Below, in pieces: positions 1 to 8,158 of a stretch of 64,000 nt of DNA. The notes under the pieces are model-generated. The model made no database searches and had not been told where the DNA came from. It was given only the letters and a program-made list of their open reading frames with translations. Made by a program: the position numbers and the translations under genes. Numbering within the stretch: position 1 is the stretch's first letter; each line of letters starts with the position of its first letter. Origin of the DNA: Microbacterium sp. M28 (GTDB lineage: Bacteria > Actinomycetota > Actinomycetes > Actinomycetales > Microbacteriaceae); the NCBI RefSeq assembly GCF_025836995.1, contig NZ_CP107546.1, forward strand, positions 1,736,001 to 1,800,000, read 5' to 3'.

Positions 1-689
1 GCGATCGGGCCCTGCGCGACGACAGCGCCGTCGCGCATGAGCAGCACGTGCGTGAATCCGACCGGGATCTCCTCGACGTGATGCGTGACCATCACCATCG
101 CGGGCGTCGTCGGCGATGAGGCGAAACCGCTCAGCAGCGTCAACATCTCCTCGCGCGATCCGAGATCCAGCGACGCGGTCGGCTCGTCGAGCAGGAGCAG
201 CTCGGGGTCGGTCATGACGGCACGCGCGATCTGCACCCGCTTCTGCTCGCCGTCGCTCAGCGAACCGAACAGACGATCGGCGAGGTGGTCGAGTTTCCAC
301 TCACCGAGCACGCGCAGCGCGCGCCGCTCGTCGATGTTCTCGTACTGCTCGTTCCAGCGCCCCATCACGGAGTACGCAGCGGTCAGCACCGCGTTGATCA
401 CGGTCTCGTCGCGCGGGATGCGCTTGGCCATCGCCGACGAGGCGAACCCGATGCGCGGGCGAACCTCGAACAGGTCGCTCCGACCGAGCGTCTCCCCCAG
501 CACGGTCACGGTTCCGGATGTCGGATGCAGGAGCGTGTCCGCCAGCTGAAGCAGCGTGGTCTTGCCCGCACCGTTCGGGCCGAGCACCGCCCAGCGCTCG
601 TCATCGGCGACCTGCCAGGTCACATGATCGACGATGTTCCGCCCTTCGCGGCGCACGACGACATCGGAGAGATCCAGGGCACTCGGCAT
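1..689 (-). CDS. ABC transporter ATP-binding protein (3' end cut by window edge)
   Basis: ATPase subunit of an ABC transporter; about 229 codons are visible and the C-terminus lies outside the window. Reading from the ATG at 689, the protein has Walker A GPNGAGKTT about 35 residues in, a signature LSDGEQKRVQIARA, Walker B LLLLDEPTASLD and an H-loop VTHHVEE, so it looks catalytically complete. No permease is in view. The start is supported by a TAGGCT hexamer ending 6 nt upstream, as in other genes here that look leaderless. It lies 17 bp from the glgA stop and is read in the same direction. The substrate cannot be told from the sequence. Confidence 0.9.
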   Translation of the reverse strand, partial: MPSALDLSDVVVRREGRNIVDHVTWQVADDERWAVLGPNGAGKTTLLQLADTLLHPTSGTVTVLGETLGRSDLFEVRPRIGFASSAMAKRIPRDETVINAVLTAAYSVMGRWNEQYENIDERRALRVLGEWKLDHLADRLFGSLSDGEQKRVQIARAVMTDPELLLLDEPTASLDLGSREEMLTLLSGFASSPTTPAMVMVTHHVEEIPVGFTHVLLMRDGAVVAQGPI

Positions 690-695
690 GACATC

Positions 696-701
696 AGCCT
701 A
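696..701 (-). promoter_or_regulatory. Predicted -10 element (TAGGCT) of a leaderless promoter
   Basis: On the minus strand TAGGCT is followed by six bases and then the ATG at 689. This spacing puts the transcription start at or next to the start codon. No Shine-Dalgarno sequence is visible. Confidence 0.5.
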
Positions 702-706
702 ACGGT

Positions 707-1891
707 TCAGCCGACGAGCTCCCGGTAGAGGTCCCGCGTGGTGTCCGCAATCGCCGCCCAGCTGAAGTGGGTTCGGGCGCGCTCGCGACCGGCGGCCCCG
801 TAGCTCCTCGCACGCTCCGGATCGCCGACGACCTCGGCGAGCACCGCAGCGAGATCGTGGACGTATCTCTCGGCGTCCACGGGGGTCCCCGTGCCGTCCT
901 GGATCTGCTCGATCGGCACCAGGCGTCCGGTCTCGCCGTCGTCGACGACCTCGGGGATCCCTCCGGTCGCCGTGCCGACGACGGCGGCGCCGCACGCCAT
1001 CGCCTCGAGGTTCACGATGCCGAGCGGCTCGTACACCGATGGGCAGACGAACGTCGTGGCGGCCGTCAGGATCGACGAGAGCTCGTCGCGCGGCAGCATC
1101 CGCTCGATCCAGATCACGCCGTCGCGCGTCTGCTGCAGTGTCTGGACCAGCCCCTGCACCTCGCTCATGATCTCGGGGGTGTCCGGCGCGCCGGCGCACA
1201 GGACGATCTGCACGTCGCGCGAGAGCTCGGCGACCGCGCGCAGCAGGTACGGCAGCCCCTTCTGCCGTGTGATCCGGCCGACGAACACGACGGAGGGACG
1301 GTCGGGATCCATCCCGATGCCAGCCAGGAAGGCAGGGTTCTCGACGGGTCGCCACTGCTGCACGTCGATGCCGTTGTGGATCACCCTGACTCTGGCGGGG
1401 TCGACCTGCGGATAGCTGCGGAGGATGTCGGAGCGCATCCCGGCGCTGACCGCGACGATGGCGGACGCGTTCTCGTACGCGAGTCGTTCGATGCCGCTGG
1501 AGACCGCGTAGCCGCCGCCCAGCTGCTCGGCCTTCCACGGGCGCAGCGGTTCCAGACTGTGCGCGGTCAGCACGTGCGGGATGCCGTGCAGCTGCGCAGC
1601 GAGGTGTCCGGCGAAGTTGGCGTACCAGGTGTGCGAATGCACGAGATCCGCGCCTGCGATGTCGCCGACCATGCCGAGATCCGTGCCCAGGGTCTGGATC
1701 GCGGGGTTCGCCGAGGCGAGTTCCGCAGGCGTCCGATACGAGGTCACACCCGGTTCGGAGCGGTCGGCGCCGAAAGCGCGCACCTGCACGTCGACCGTGC
1801 TGCGCAGCGCCGCGACGAGCTCCGCGACATGAACACCGGCTCCGCCGTAGATCTCCGGCGGATATTCCTTCGTGATCATGTCAACGCGCAT
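707..1891 (-). CDS. glgA: Actinobacterial glycogen synthase GlgA / maltose-1-phosphate synthase (GlgM type)
   Basis: A 394-residue glycosyltransferase of the actinobacterial GlgA family (GT4 fold). The N-terminal glycine loop KEYPPEIYGGAGVHVAEL, a central FVGRITRQKGLPYL and the E-x7-E motif in PSVYEPLGIVNLEAMACG are all present, so it should be active. In mycobacteria this family mainly makes alpha-maltose-1-phosphate from ADP-glucose and glucose-1-phosphate (GlgM) rather than extending glycogen directly; which applies here cannot be read from sequence. It is divergent from glgC, which makes the ADP-glucose substrate, and the two starts are only 46 bp apart. TACCGT lies 6 nt before the ATG, suggesting a leaderless mRNA. 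Confidence 0.93.
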   Translation of the reverse strand: MRVDMITKEYPPEIYGGAGVHVAELVAALRSTVDVQVRAFGADRSEPGVTSYRTPAELASANPAIQTLGTDLGMVGDIAGADLVHSHTWYANFAGHLAAQLHGIPHVLTAHSLEPLRPWKAEQLGGGYAVSSGIERLAYENASAIVAVSAGMRSDILRSYPQVDPARVRVIHNGIDVQQWRPVENPAFLAGIGMDPDRPSVVFVGRITRQKGLPYLLRAVAELSRDVQIVLCAGAPDTPEIMSEVQGLVQTLQQTRDGVIWIERMLPRDELSSILTAATTFVCPSVYEPLGIVNLEAMACGAAVVGTATGGIPEVVDDGETGRLVPIEQIQDGTGTPVDAERYVHDLAAVLAEVVGDPERARSYGAAGRERARTHFSWAAIADTTRDLYRELVG

Positions 1892-1897
1892 GTCTGA

Positions 1898-1903
1898 ACG
1901 GTA
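1898..1903 (-). promoter_or_regulatory. Predicted -10 element (TACCGT) of glgA
   Basis: TACCGT on the minus strand lies exactly 6 nt before the glgA ATG. It is back to back with the glgC -10 at 1926-1931, so the two promoters must overlap in their -35 regions. Confidence 0.5.
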
Positions 1904-1925
1904 GTACAGGGACGCTCACGGGATC

Positions 1926-1931
1926 TATGGT
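1926..1931 (+). promoter_or_regulatory. Predicted -10 element (TATGGT) of glgC
   Basis: TATGGT is followed by 6 nt and then the glgC ATG at 1938, the same geometry as the glgA promoter on the opposite strand. A GGAG just before the ATG could instead act as a ribosome binding site if transcription starts upstream. Confidence 0.45.
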
Positions 1932-1937
1932 GGAGCC

Positions 1938-3182
1938 ATGGCGGTCCCAAAGAAGGTCTTCGGCATCATTCTCGCCGGCGGTGAAGGCAAGCGCCTCATG
2001 CCCCTGACAGCCGACCGGGCGAAACCGGCTGTGCCCTTCGGCGGCCAGTACCGCCTGATCGATTTCGCCATCTCCAACCTCATCAACTCCGGGCTGCGAC
2101 AGGTCGTCGTGCTGACGCAGTACAAGTCGCACAGCCTCGACAGGCACATCTCGCAGACCTGGCGGATGTCGGCGCTGCTCGACTCGTACGTCACCTCGGT
2201 CCCGGCGCAGCAGCGCCTGGGCAAGCGGTGGTTCTCGGGGTCCGCCGATGCGATCCTGCAGAGCCTGAACCTGATCAACGACGAGAAGCCCGACATCGTC
2301 GTCGTCATCGGCGCCGACCACGTGTACCGCATGGACTTCCGTCAGATGGTCAAGGCGCACATCGCGTCCGGCGCGAAGGCGACGGTCGCCGGCATCCGCC
2401 AGCCGCTCGCGCTGGCCAACCAGTTCGGCGTGATCGACGCGGACCCCGACGGATCCGGTCGGATCCGCGCCTTCCTGGAGAAGCCCACCGACATCGAGGG
2501 CCTCGCCGACTCTCCGCACGAGGTGCTCGCGTCGATGGGCAACTACATCTTCGACACGGACGCCCTCATCGCCGCGGTCGAGGCCGACGGCGAACTGCCG
2601 ACCTCCGGGCATGACATGGGCGGCGACATCGTCCCGTACTTCGTGCAGCGCGGCGAGGCCGGGTACTACGACATGAAGCAGAACGACGTCCCCGGCTCGT
2701 CGCCGCGCGATCGCGCCTACTGGCGCGACGTGGGAACGATCGATTCGTTCTTCGACGCGCACATGGATCTGATCTCCACGCTGCCGGTGTTCAACCTGTA
2801 CAACACCCTGTGGCCGATCCGTACGCAGAGCGTCAACGCTCCCCCGGCGAAGTTCGTCCGCGACGCGGTCGGCAGGATCGGCAACACGATCGACTCGATC
2901 GTGTCGCTCGGCTCGGTGCTCTCCGGCACTCACCTCGAACGCAGTGTGGTCGGCCCTGGCACCCTGGCGGGAGGCGGCTCGACGATCACCGATTCCGTGC
3001 TGTTCGATCACGTGCACGTCGGACAGGGTGCGCGGATCCATCGCGCCGTGCTGGACAAGAACGTCATCCTCGAGGACGGCGCGACCGTGGGCGTCGACCG
3101 TGAACGCGACATCGCTCGCGGCTTCACGGTCACCGAATCCGGCATCACGGTCGTCGGCAAGGGCGTGCGCATCGACCGCTGA
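1938..3182 (+). CDS. glgC: Glucose-1-phosphate adenylyltransferase (ADP-glucose pyrophosphorylase)
   Basis: Makes ADP-glucose from glucose-1-phosphate and ATP, the first committed step of bacterial glycogen and alpha-glucan synthesis. At 414 residues it is of normal length. The N-terminal nucleotide-binding motif [20 protein letters not shown] and the following [14 protein letters not shown] are intact. GADHVYRMD is typical of the catalytic core, and the C-terminal third has the repeats of a left-handed beta-helix (for example [20 protein letters not shown]). It is divergent from glgA, the next enzyme in the pathway, over a 46-bp shared promoter region. Confidence 0.97.
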   Translation: MAVPKKVFGIILAGGEGKRLMPLTADRAKPAVPFGGQYRLIDFAISNLINSGLRQVVVLTQYKSHSLDRHISQTWRMSALLDSYVTSVPAQQRLGKRWFSGSADAILQSLNLINDEKPDIVVVIGADHVYRMDFRQMVKAHIASGAKATVAGIRQPLALANQFGVIDADPDGSGRIRAFLEKPTDIEGLADSPHEVLASMGNYIFDTDALIAAVEADGELPTSGHDMGGDIVPYFVQRGEAGYYDMKQNDVPGSSPRDRAYWRDVGTIDSFFDAHMDLISTLPVFNLYNTLWPIRTQSVNAPPAKFVRDAVGRIGNTIDSIVSLGSVLSGTHLERSVVGPGTLAGGGSTITDSVLFDHVHVGQGARIHRAVLDKNVILEDGATVGVDRERDIARGFTVTESGITVVGKGVRIDR

Positions 3183-3215
3183 GGCGCGACGAACGGCCGG
3201 CCGGCCGGTGTGCCC

Positions 3216-3221
3216 TAGGCT
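3216..3221 (+). promoter_or_regulatory. Predicted -10 element (TAGGCT) of serB
   Basis: TAGGCT ends 7 nt before the GTG at 3229, and no ribosome binding site intervenes. This spacing supports the GTG as the start and a leaderless message. Confidence 0.45.
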
Positions 3222-3228
3222 TTCACGC

Positions 3229-3864
3229 GTGAGTTCCGCGCGCTTCCTCGTCGTCCTCGATGCCGATTCCACGCTCATCCGCGACGAGGTGATCGAACTC
3301 CTCGCCGACGAAGCAGGGCGGCGCCCAGAGGTCCAGGCCGCGACGGAGGCCGCCATGCGCGGCGAGGTGGACTTCGCCGCGAGTCTGCGGTCACGTGTAC
3401 AGGCGCTCACCGGGGTGCCGACGTCCGCGTTCGCGCGGGTGCGCGACCGCATCGAGCCGACCCCCGGCGTGCGGGAGCTGACCGCAGCCGTGCATGAACG
3501 CGGCGGCGTCGTCTGCGTCGTCTCAGGTGGATTCCACGAGATCCTCGACCATGTGGCCCCGGTCCTCGGCGTCGACCGCTGGCGTGCGAATCGCCTGCAG
3601 GTCGACGGCGACGTGCTCACCGGCCGCGTCGAGGGCGACATCGTCGACGCGGCGGTGAAGGCCGCCTCCCTGCAGGAGTGGGCGCGGGAGCTCGGTGTCC
3701 GCGATCGCGCGACGATCGCGATCGGCGACGGCGCGAACGACCTGCGGATGATGTCGGTCGCAGGACTCGGCCTGGCGTTCAACGCGAAGCCGGCGGTGCG
3801 CGAACGGGCTCACCTGGTGGTCGGACGGGTCGACCTGCGCGACGTCATCCCTCTGCTGCCCTAG
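3229..3864 (+). CDS. serB: Phosphoserine phosphatase SerB (HAD family)
   Basis: Removes the phosphate from O-phosphoserine in the last step of serine synthesis. The 211-residue product has HAD motif I as LDADSTLIRDE near the N-terminus, motif II in VVSGGFHEI and motif IV as IGDGANDLRMM. The open frame continues upstream into glgC, but GTG 3229 directly precedes the conserved core and has a -10 element at leaderless spacing. The ACT regulatory domains found in longer SerB2 proteins of mycobacteria are absent, so this is the short form. It lies 46 bp after glgC with its own predicted promoter. Confidence 0.92.
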   Translation: MSSARFLVVLDADSTLIRDEVIELLADEAGRRPEVQAATEAAMRGEVDFAASLRSRVQALTGVPTSAFARVRDRIEPTPGVRELTAAVHERGGVVCVVSGGFHEILDHVAPVLGVDRWRANRLQVDGDVLTGRVEGDIVDAAVKAASLQEWARELGVRDRATIAIGDGANDLRMMSVAGLGLAFNAKPAVRERAHLVVGRVDLRDVIPLLP

Positions 3865-3885
3865 CGGGATGTCCGAGGCCCCGCG

Positions 3886-3891
3886 TAGCGT
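3886..3891 (+). promoter_or_regulatory. Predicted -10 element (TAGCGT) of the alpha/beta hydrolase gene
   Basis: TAGCGT lies exactly 6 nt before the ATG at 3898. No Shine-Dalgarno sequence is seen, which fits a leaderless start. Confidence 0.45.
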
Positions 3892-3897
3892 CGTGGC

Positions 3898-4596
3898 ATG
3901 GACATCATCCTGGTACCTGGGCTCTGGTTGGACGCGTCATCGTGGGACGACGTGGCGCCCGCGCTGCAGTCGGCCGGTCATCGCGTTCATGCCCTGACCA
4001 TGCCGGGGCTCGGCCTCCCTGCGGCGGAGTCCGGTGACATCGGCATCGCCGACTGGGTCGACGCCGTCGTCGAGCGCATCGACGAGCTCACGGGCAGCGT
4101 GGTGCTCGTCGGGCACTCCGGCGGCGGCAACGTCGTCTGGGGCGCGGCTGATGCGCGGCCCGACCGCGTGGCTCGCGTGGTGTTCATCGACACCGCACCG
4201 CCGGCACCGGGCTTCGGCATCTCGGAGTTCGACGCCGTCGACGGCGTCGTACCGTTCCCGGGCTGGGAGTTCTTCCCCGACGAGGACGTGCACGACCTCA
4301 CGCCGGAGGAGCGCGCGCGGAAGGCGCCGATGACCGCGAGCGTGCCGGCCCGCGTGCCGACCGACCCGATCAGTCTCGGCGGTGACCGCCATCGCGTGCC
4401 CGTCACGATGCTCATGGGCGGCATGGATCAGCCCGCCGTCGAAGCGCTGCTCACGCAGTGGCCGCCGTTCGCCGACGAGTACCGTGCGATCGACGACGTC
4501 ACCGTGGTCCGCATCGGCTCGGGTCACTGGCCGCAGTTCAGCGTTCCGGACCGACTGTCCCAGCTGATCCTGGATGCCGTGTCCGAGTCGGCCTGA
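3898..4596 (+). CDS. Alpha/beta hydrolase
   Basis: A 232-residue protein with an alpha/beta-hydrolase fold. It has LVPGLW near the N-terminus (oxyanion region), the nucleophile elbow GHSGGG around residue 78, and a likely catalytic histidine in GSGHWPQFS near the C-terminus. The Ser-Asp-His triad therefore looks complete. No signal peptide is visible, so it is probably cytoplasmic. The substrate is unknown. It stands alone between serB and the oppositely oriented fabG, whose stop is 15 bp away. Confidence 0.85.
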   Translation: MDIILVPGLWLDASSWDDVAPALQSAGHRVHALTMPGLGLPAAESGDIGIADWVDAVVERIDELTGSVVLVGHSGGGNVVWGAADARPDRVARVVFIDTAPPAPGFGISEFDAVDGVVPFPGWEFFPDEDVHDLTPEERARKAPMTASVPARVPTDPISLGGDRHRVPVTMLMGGMDQPAVEALLTQWPPFADEYRAIDDVTVVRIGSGHWPQFSVPDRLSQLILDAVSESA

Positions 4597-4611
4597 TCTG
4601 CGACGGTGGCG

Positions 4612-5322
4612 TCAGTGCCCCATGCCGAGACCGCCGTCGACGGGGATGACTGCACCGGAGATGTAGGCCGCATCGTCACCGGCGAGCCAGGTGACCACAC
4701 CGGCGACCTCATCCGCGGTCGCGAACCGGCCGGCCGGGATGTTCGCCTTGTACTGCTTCTGGGTCTCCTCCGGCAGCTCGGCCGTCATGTCGGTCTCGAT
4801 GAACCCCGGTGCGACGACGTTCGCGGTGATGCCGCGTCCGCCGAGCTCGCGGGTCAGCGATCGGGCGAAGCCGACCAGTGCGCTCTTGGATGCGGCGTAG
4901 TTGATCTGACCGGCTGAGCCGTAGAGGCCCACGACGCTGGAGATCAGGATGACACGGCCGAAGCGCGCACGGAGCATGCCTTTGGAGGCACGCTTGACGA
5001 CGCGGAAGGAGCCGCCGAGGTTCGTCGAGACGACGCTGTCGAAGTCGTCCTCGGTCATGCGCAGCAGCAGGGTGTCCTTCGTGATGCCGGCGTTGGCGAC
5101 GACGATCTCGATCGGACCGAGCGTGTTCTCCACTTCGCTGAAGGCGGCGTCGACAGCCGCCGCATCGGTCACGTCCGCGCGGACGGTGAGAGTGCCCTCC
5201 GGGCCTTCGCCGCTGCGCGCCGTCACCGCGACGCGATAGCCGTCGCGCACGAAGCGCTCGGCGATGGCACGTCCGATGCCGCGGTTTCCTCCGGTGACCA
5301 GGACGACGCGTCCTTCACTCAT
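4612..5322 (-). CDS. fabG: 3-oxoacyl-ACP reductase FabG (short-chain dehydrogenase)
   Basis: A 236-residue SDR protein, probably the NADPH-dependent beta-ketoacyl-ACP reductase of fatty acid elongation. The cofactor motif TGGNRGIGRAIA is at residue 11, NAG appears in VVANAGITKD, and the catalytic Ser-Tyr-Lys triad is intact (ISSVVG, then NYAASK). The C-terminus ends GAVIPVDGGLGMGH, typical of FabG. An AGGAG sits about 10 nt before the ATG. Paralogous SDRs share these motifs, so the exact substrate is inferred from overall similarity. It is a single gene with no fatty acid synthesis neighbours here. Confidence 0.88.
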   Translation of the reverse strand: MSEGRVVLVTGGNRGIGRAIAERFVRDGYRVAVTARSGEGPEGTLTVRADVTDAAAVDAAFSEVENTLGPIEIVVANAGITKDTLLLRMTEDDFDSVVSTNLGGSFRVVKRASKGMLRARFGRVILISSVVGLYGSAGQINYAASKSALVGFARSLTRELGGRGITANVVAPGFIETDMTAELPEETQKQYKANIPAGRFATADEVAGVVTWLAGDDAAYISGAVIPVDGGLGMGH

Positions 5323-5425
5323 CTGTCAGCACTCCTGCTCGTTCGATCTCGGGCGTGGCAATCCTATCGGGGCGTTTGACACCGTCTGCGGTGACTGCCA
5401 GCCTGTCCCTGACGAAAGGCACCGC

Positions 5426-6046
5426 GTGAGCGACGACAGCATCCCCACTCCGCCTCCCGCGCCGGGAACGCCGCCCCCGGCGCCGTTCCATCCCGGCGCG
5501 GCCTCCCCGCCCACGGCGTATGCCGCGCCGGTCACGAACCCGTACCCGACGCCCTCGGCTCCCGCGCCGATCGCGCACCCGGAGTACCCGCCGGGCACCG
5601 CTGTCGTTCCGACCGGCCCCCTCTCCCCCGGGGATCCCGCGCCAGGTCAGCCCTTACCCGGTTATCCCGCCGGCTACGCGGCGTCCGGCTACCCGGCACC
5701 CGGTTACGGAGCTCCCGGGTACCCTGCACCCGGCTACGGCGCTCCCGCGTACGCGCCGCGCCCCAACAGTCCGCTCGCCATCGCGTCGCTGATCTGCGGA
5801 ATCGCCGGACTCGTCCTGGCTGCGTTGGTGTTCCCCCTGGTGGCGTCGATCGTCGCAGTGATCACCGGGCACATGAGTCTCAACCAGATCCGACGCGACC
5901 CCTCGATCGGCGGCAAGGGTCTCGGCATCGCGGGCCTCGTGCTGGGCTACATCGGCATCGCGTTCCTTCTCGTGACTGTCGTGATCATCGTCTTCTCGAT
6001 GCTCTTCCTCGGCACCCTCAGCTTCCTCCCGCTGTTCTTCATCTGA
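5426..6046 (+). CDS. Proline-rich DUF4190 membrane protein
   Basis: A 206-residue protein with two parts. Residues 1 to about 115 are rich in Pro, Ala, Gly and Tyr, including short repeats of the form GYPAPGYGAP. The C-terminal part has the DUF4190 layout: one hydrophobic segment (ASLICGIAGLVLAALVF and beyond), a short loop with a GHMSLNQIRR-type sequence, and a second long hydrophobic segment. GTG 5426 was chosen because GAAAGG lies 6 nt before it and the low-complexity protein starts there; the frame is open further upstream. The function of the family is unknown; a membrane location is inferred. Confidence 0.85.
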   Translation: MSDDSIPTPPPAPGTPPPAPFHPGAASPPTAYAAPVTNPYPTPSAPAPIAHPEYPPGTAVVPTGPLSPGDPAPGQPLPGYPAGYAASGYPAPGYGAPGYPAPGYGAPAYAPRPNSPLAIASLICGIAGLVLAALVFPLVASIVAVITGHMSLNQIRRDPSIGGKGLGIAGLVLGYIGIAFLLVTVVIIVFSMLFLGTLSFLPLFFI

Positions 6047-6081
6047 TCCGCACCGCGACGCCGAAGGGCGTCCGCGCGGCG

Positions 6082-6087
6082 TAGGCT
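6082..6087 (+). promoter_or_regulatory. Predicted -10 element (TAGGCT) of the DUF3099 gene
   Basis: TAGGCT ends 9 nt before GTG 6097 with no clear ribosome binding site between them, so the transcript would have a very short leader or none. Confidence 0.35.
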
Positions 6088-6096
6088 GGATGCATC

Positions 6097-6447
6097 GTGA
6101 AACGCTCCCGTGACGCCGCATCCGTCACCTCGCTTCCGCAGTCGCCGAAGGTCGAGGCTGACTCGCGCACGCGCCGCTACCTGATCTCGATGAGCATCCG
6201 GATGGTCTGCTTCGCGCTCACGCTGTTCGTGACGCCGTACGGCTGGTACACGTGGGTGTTCGCCATCGCCGCGGCCGTCCTGCCCTACATCGCCGTCGTC
6301 GGCGCGAACGCAGGCAGCGACAGCACCGTGTCGCGCGCCGAGACGCCGCAGCAGGCGTTGGACGCGCCGCTCGAGGCCCCGCCCGCGCAACCGTCGGAGC
6401 CGACCGTCATCCGGATCACCGAAGCCGACCGGAACCGCGAATCGTGA
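6097..6447 (+). CDS. DUF3099 small membrane protein
   Basis: A 116-residue protein with two adjacent hydrophobic segments: MVCFALTLFVTPYGWYTWVF and AIAAAVLPYIAVVGANA. The arrangement and the sequence around RYLISMSIRMVCF match the actinobacterial DUF3099 family, whose function is not known. The C-terminal 40 residues are polar and acidic. Its stop overlaps the GTG of the next gene (GTGA), and that gene overlaps SURF1 in turn, so the three are likely one operon. Confidence 0.85.
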   Translation: MKRSRDAASVTSLPQSPKVEADSRTRRYLISMSIRMVCFALTLFVTPYGWYTWVFAIAAAVLPYIAVVGANAGSDSTVSRAETPQQALDAPLEAPPAQPSEPTVIRITEADRNRES

Positions 6448-6638
6448 CGGATCTGGAGTGCTCGCGCGCGGCGTGCCGGAGCACGGCTACGCATCGGATC
6501 GTCTGGCGCAACCCGCGCATCCACGCCGCCGACCGCGAGAAGATCTGGCTCGCGTGCGACGAGCACGTTGGGTTCCTGAGCGACTACCTTCGCGCGCGCG
6601 ACTTCCCGGTCACCGTTCAGGCGGGGGTGTCGGAGTGA
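6444..6638 (+). CDS. Small Cys-rich protein, possible zinc-binding
   Basis: A 64-residue protein translated from a GTG that overlaps the DUF3099 stop by 4 bp; its own stop overlaps the SURF1 GTG by 4 bp. It has Cys-x4-Cys near the N-terminus (ECSRAAC) and Cys-x2-His in the middle (WLACDEH), a spacing that could bind one zinc ion. No membrane segment is present. I recall close relatives sometimes carrying the name acetone carboxylase in actinobacterial annotations, which cannot be right for so short a protein. The place beside SURF1 hints at a link with cytochrome oxidase assembly, but that is guesswork. Confidence 0.75.
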   Translation: MTDLECSRAACRSTATHRIVWRNPRIHAADREKIWLACDEHVGFLSDYLRARDFPVTVQAGVSE

Positions 6639-7450
6639 GCAGTCGATTCGTCCGGTGGAGCGTCTACGTCCTGGTCGCGATCGGATTCGCCGTGGCGTGC
6701 GCTTTCCTGTCGCATTGGCAGTTCGAACGCAGCGAGGCCCGGGCGGCGGAGCTCGAACTGATCGACCGCAATCACGACGCCGACCCGGTACCGATCGACG
6801 ATCTGGTCGGCGCGGACGGTGCTCTCGACCCGCAGGACGAATGGCGCCCGGTCGCGGTGTCCGGCCAGTACCTCGCGGACGAGCAGGTGCTGGTGCGCAA
6901 CCGTCCGCACGGCGGGACGAGCGCGTTCGAGGTGCTCGTCCCGTTCCGTGCCGATGACGGTCGTATCGTCGTGGTCGATCGCGGCTGGGTTCCGCCTGGC
7001 GAAGGCGACGCACCGGATGCCGTGCCAGCGTCCCCGTCCGGCGAGGTCGAGGTCGTCGTCCGGCTCCGCCCCAGCGAACCGTTGCCCTCCTCGGGTCGCG
7101 GCGCCCCGGAGGGCCAGGTGCCGACCATCCACGTACCGAGCATCGCGGAACGCCTCACCGAGGAGGACACGATCACCGCGGCCTACGGGCAGCTCGTGAG
7201 CGAGACGCCCGCGACGGAACCGCTCGGCGGATTCGACAGGCCGACGGCCGACCCCGGCATGAACCTGTCGTACGCGATCCAGTGGATCCTGTTCGCGATC
7301 ATGGGCTTCGTATTCATCGCGTACATCATCCGCACCGAGATCACCAAGCACCGCGAGGAGGTCGAAGGTCGGCCTGCCGCGCCGAATCGGCCGAGGCGCA
7401 GGGATGCCGATGCGGATGCCGAGGATGAATTGCTCGACGCGACGCGCTGA
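6635..7450 (+). CDS. SURF1-family cytochrome oxidase biogenesis protein
   Basis: A 271-residue membrane protein of the SURF1 family, which helps assemble the heme aa3 cytochrome c oxidase. One transmembrane helix follows the N-terminus (VYVLVAIGFAVACAFLSHWQ, continuing FERS) and a second is near the C-terminus (IQWILFAIMGFVFIAYII). The large outer domain between them includes VLVRNRPHGGTSAFEVLVPF and VVDRGWVPPG, both typical of SURF1. GTG 6635 overlaps the previous stop and sits right before the first helix. The ctaA and ctaB heme A genes lie 16-19 kb away and act in the same pathway. Confidence 0.93.
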   Translation: MSSRFVRWSVYVLVAIGFAVACAFLSHWQFERSEARAAELELIDRNHDADPVPIDDLVGADGALDPQDEWRPVAVSGQYLADEQVLVRNRPHGGTSAFEVLVPFRADDGRIVVVDRGWVPPGEGDAPDAVPASPSGEVEVVVRLRPSEPLPSSGRGAPEGQVPTIHVPSIAERLTEEDTITAAYGQLVSETPATEPLGGFDRPTADPGMNLSYAIQWILFAIMGFVFIAYIIRTEITKHREEVEGRPAAPNRPRRRDADADAEDELLDATR

Positions 7451-7469
7451 GCGCGGGTGGCGCGGTGCG

Positions 7470-7484
7470 GCCGGAGGGTCCGGC
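7470..7484. terminator. Small hairpin between convergent SURF1 and HAD genes
   Basis: GCCGGA, a GGG loop and TCCGGC form a 6-bp stem in the 35-bp gap between two convergent genes. No T tract follows it. It is a weak terminator candidate at best. Confidence 0.3.
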
Positions 7485-7485
7485 G

Positions 7486-8112
7486 TCAGATCAGGTCGAG
7501 CACCTCGCGCAGCGCCGTGATCTGCGCGGCACCGTCCATGTGCTGATGGCCTCCGGCGAAGTGCACGAATCGCGCGCCCAGAGCCGCCGCGATCTCCTGG
7601 TCGTGATTGGTGTCGCCGATGAGGAGGATCCGCTCCGGCGGGATGCCGACGCCGCGGACCCACTCCGCGATCACGGCATCCTTCGACGCGGCGTACACGT
7701 CGCCGATCCCGAGGACGTTCTCGAAGTGTCCGGACAGATCGTGCGGGCGCATCTGCTCCGCGAGCACCGCCGACAGCGTCGCTGATGCGAGTACCTGCCG
7801 GATGCCGCGGTCGGCGACACCCACCACGGTGGACCGCGCATCCCGATGCAGCCGTGCCGCTGCGATCCGGCCGGGCAGCAGGCCGAGGTACTCGTCGGCG
7901 GCCTCCGCGAACTCATCGGCCCCGATGCCGACCGACGCGTAGAACGCCCGGATCGGGAAGCGGAACCGGGCGCGGTACTCCTTCAACGTGGGGATCGGCC
8001 GATGCCCACGCCTGACGAGGACCTCGTTCATCGTGCGGTGGCAGATCTCGGCATCGTCCAGAAGCGTGCCGTTCCAGTCCCAGCAGACCGCTTCGATTCC
8101 GACGTCGCGCAT
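7486..8112 (-). CDS. HAD-superfamily hydrolase (phosphoglycolate phosphatase-like)
   Basis: A 208-residue HAD phosphatase. Motif I is WDWNGTLLDDAE with both aspartates at the expected positions, and motif IV is ILLIGDTNHDQEIAAALG. The central Ser/Thr motif is probably in VLASATLSAV. The cap domain lies in the first half, as in phosphoglycolate phosphatase and beta-phosphoglucomutase relatives. The substrate cannot be predicted. TAGGGT ends exactly 6 nt before the ATG, so it is probably a leaderless single gene. It lies 46 bp upstream of the ABC-F stop on the same strand order. Confidence 0.88.
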   Translation of the reverse strand: MRDVGIEAVCWDWNGTLLDDAEICHRTMNEVLVRRGHRPIPTLKEYRARFRFPIRAFYASVGIGADEFAEAADEYLGLLPGRIAAARLHRDARSTVVGVADRGIRQVLASATLSAVLAEQMRPHDLSGHFENVLGIGDVYAASKDAVIAEWVRGVGIPPERILLIGDTNHDQEIAAALGARFVHFAGGHQHMDGAAQITALREVLDLI

Positions 8113-8118
8113 CCCTCG

Positions 8119-8124
8119 ACCCTA
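8119..8124 (-). promoter_or_regulatory. Predicted -10 element (TAGGGT) of the HAD hydrolase gene
   Basis: On the minus strand TAGGGT is separated by 6 nt from the ATG at 8112. This is the same geometry as at glgA, glgC, def and others in this window. Confidence 0.45.
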
Positions 8125-8158
8125 GCCGCGGTATCCGACACCGCAGATGCGGCTTCGC

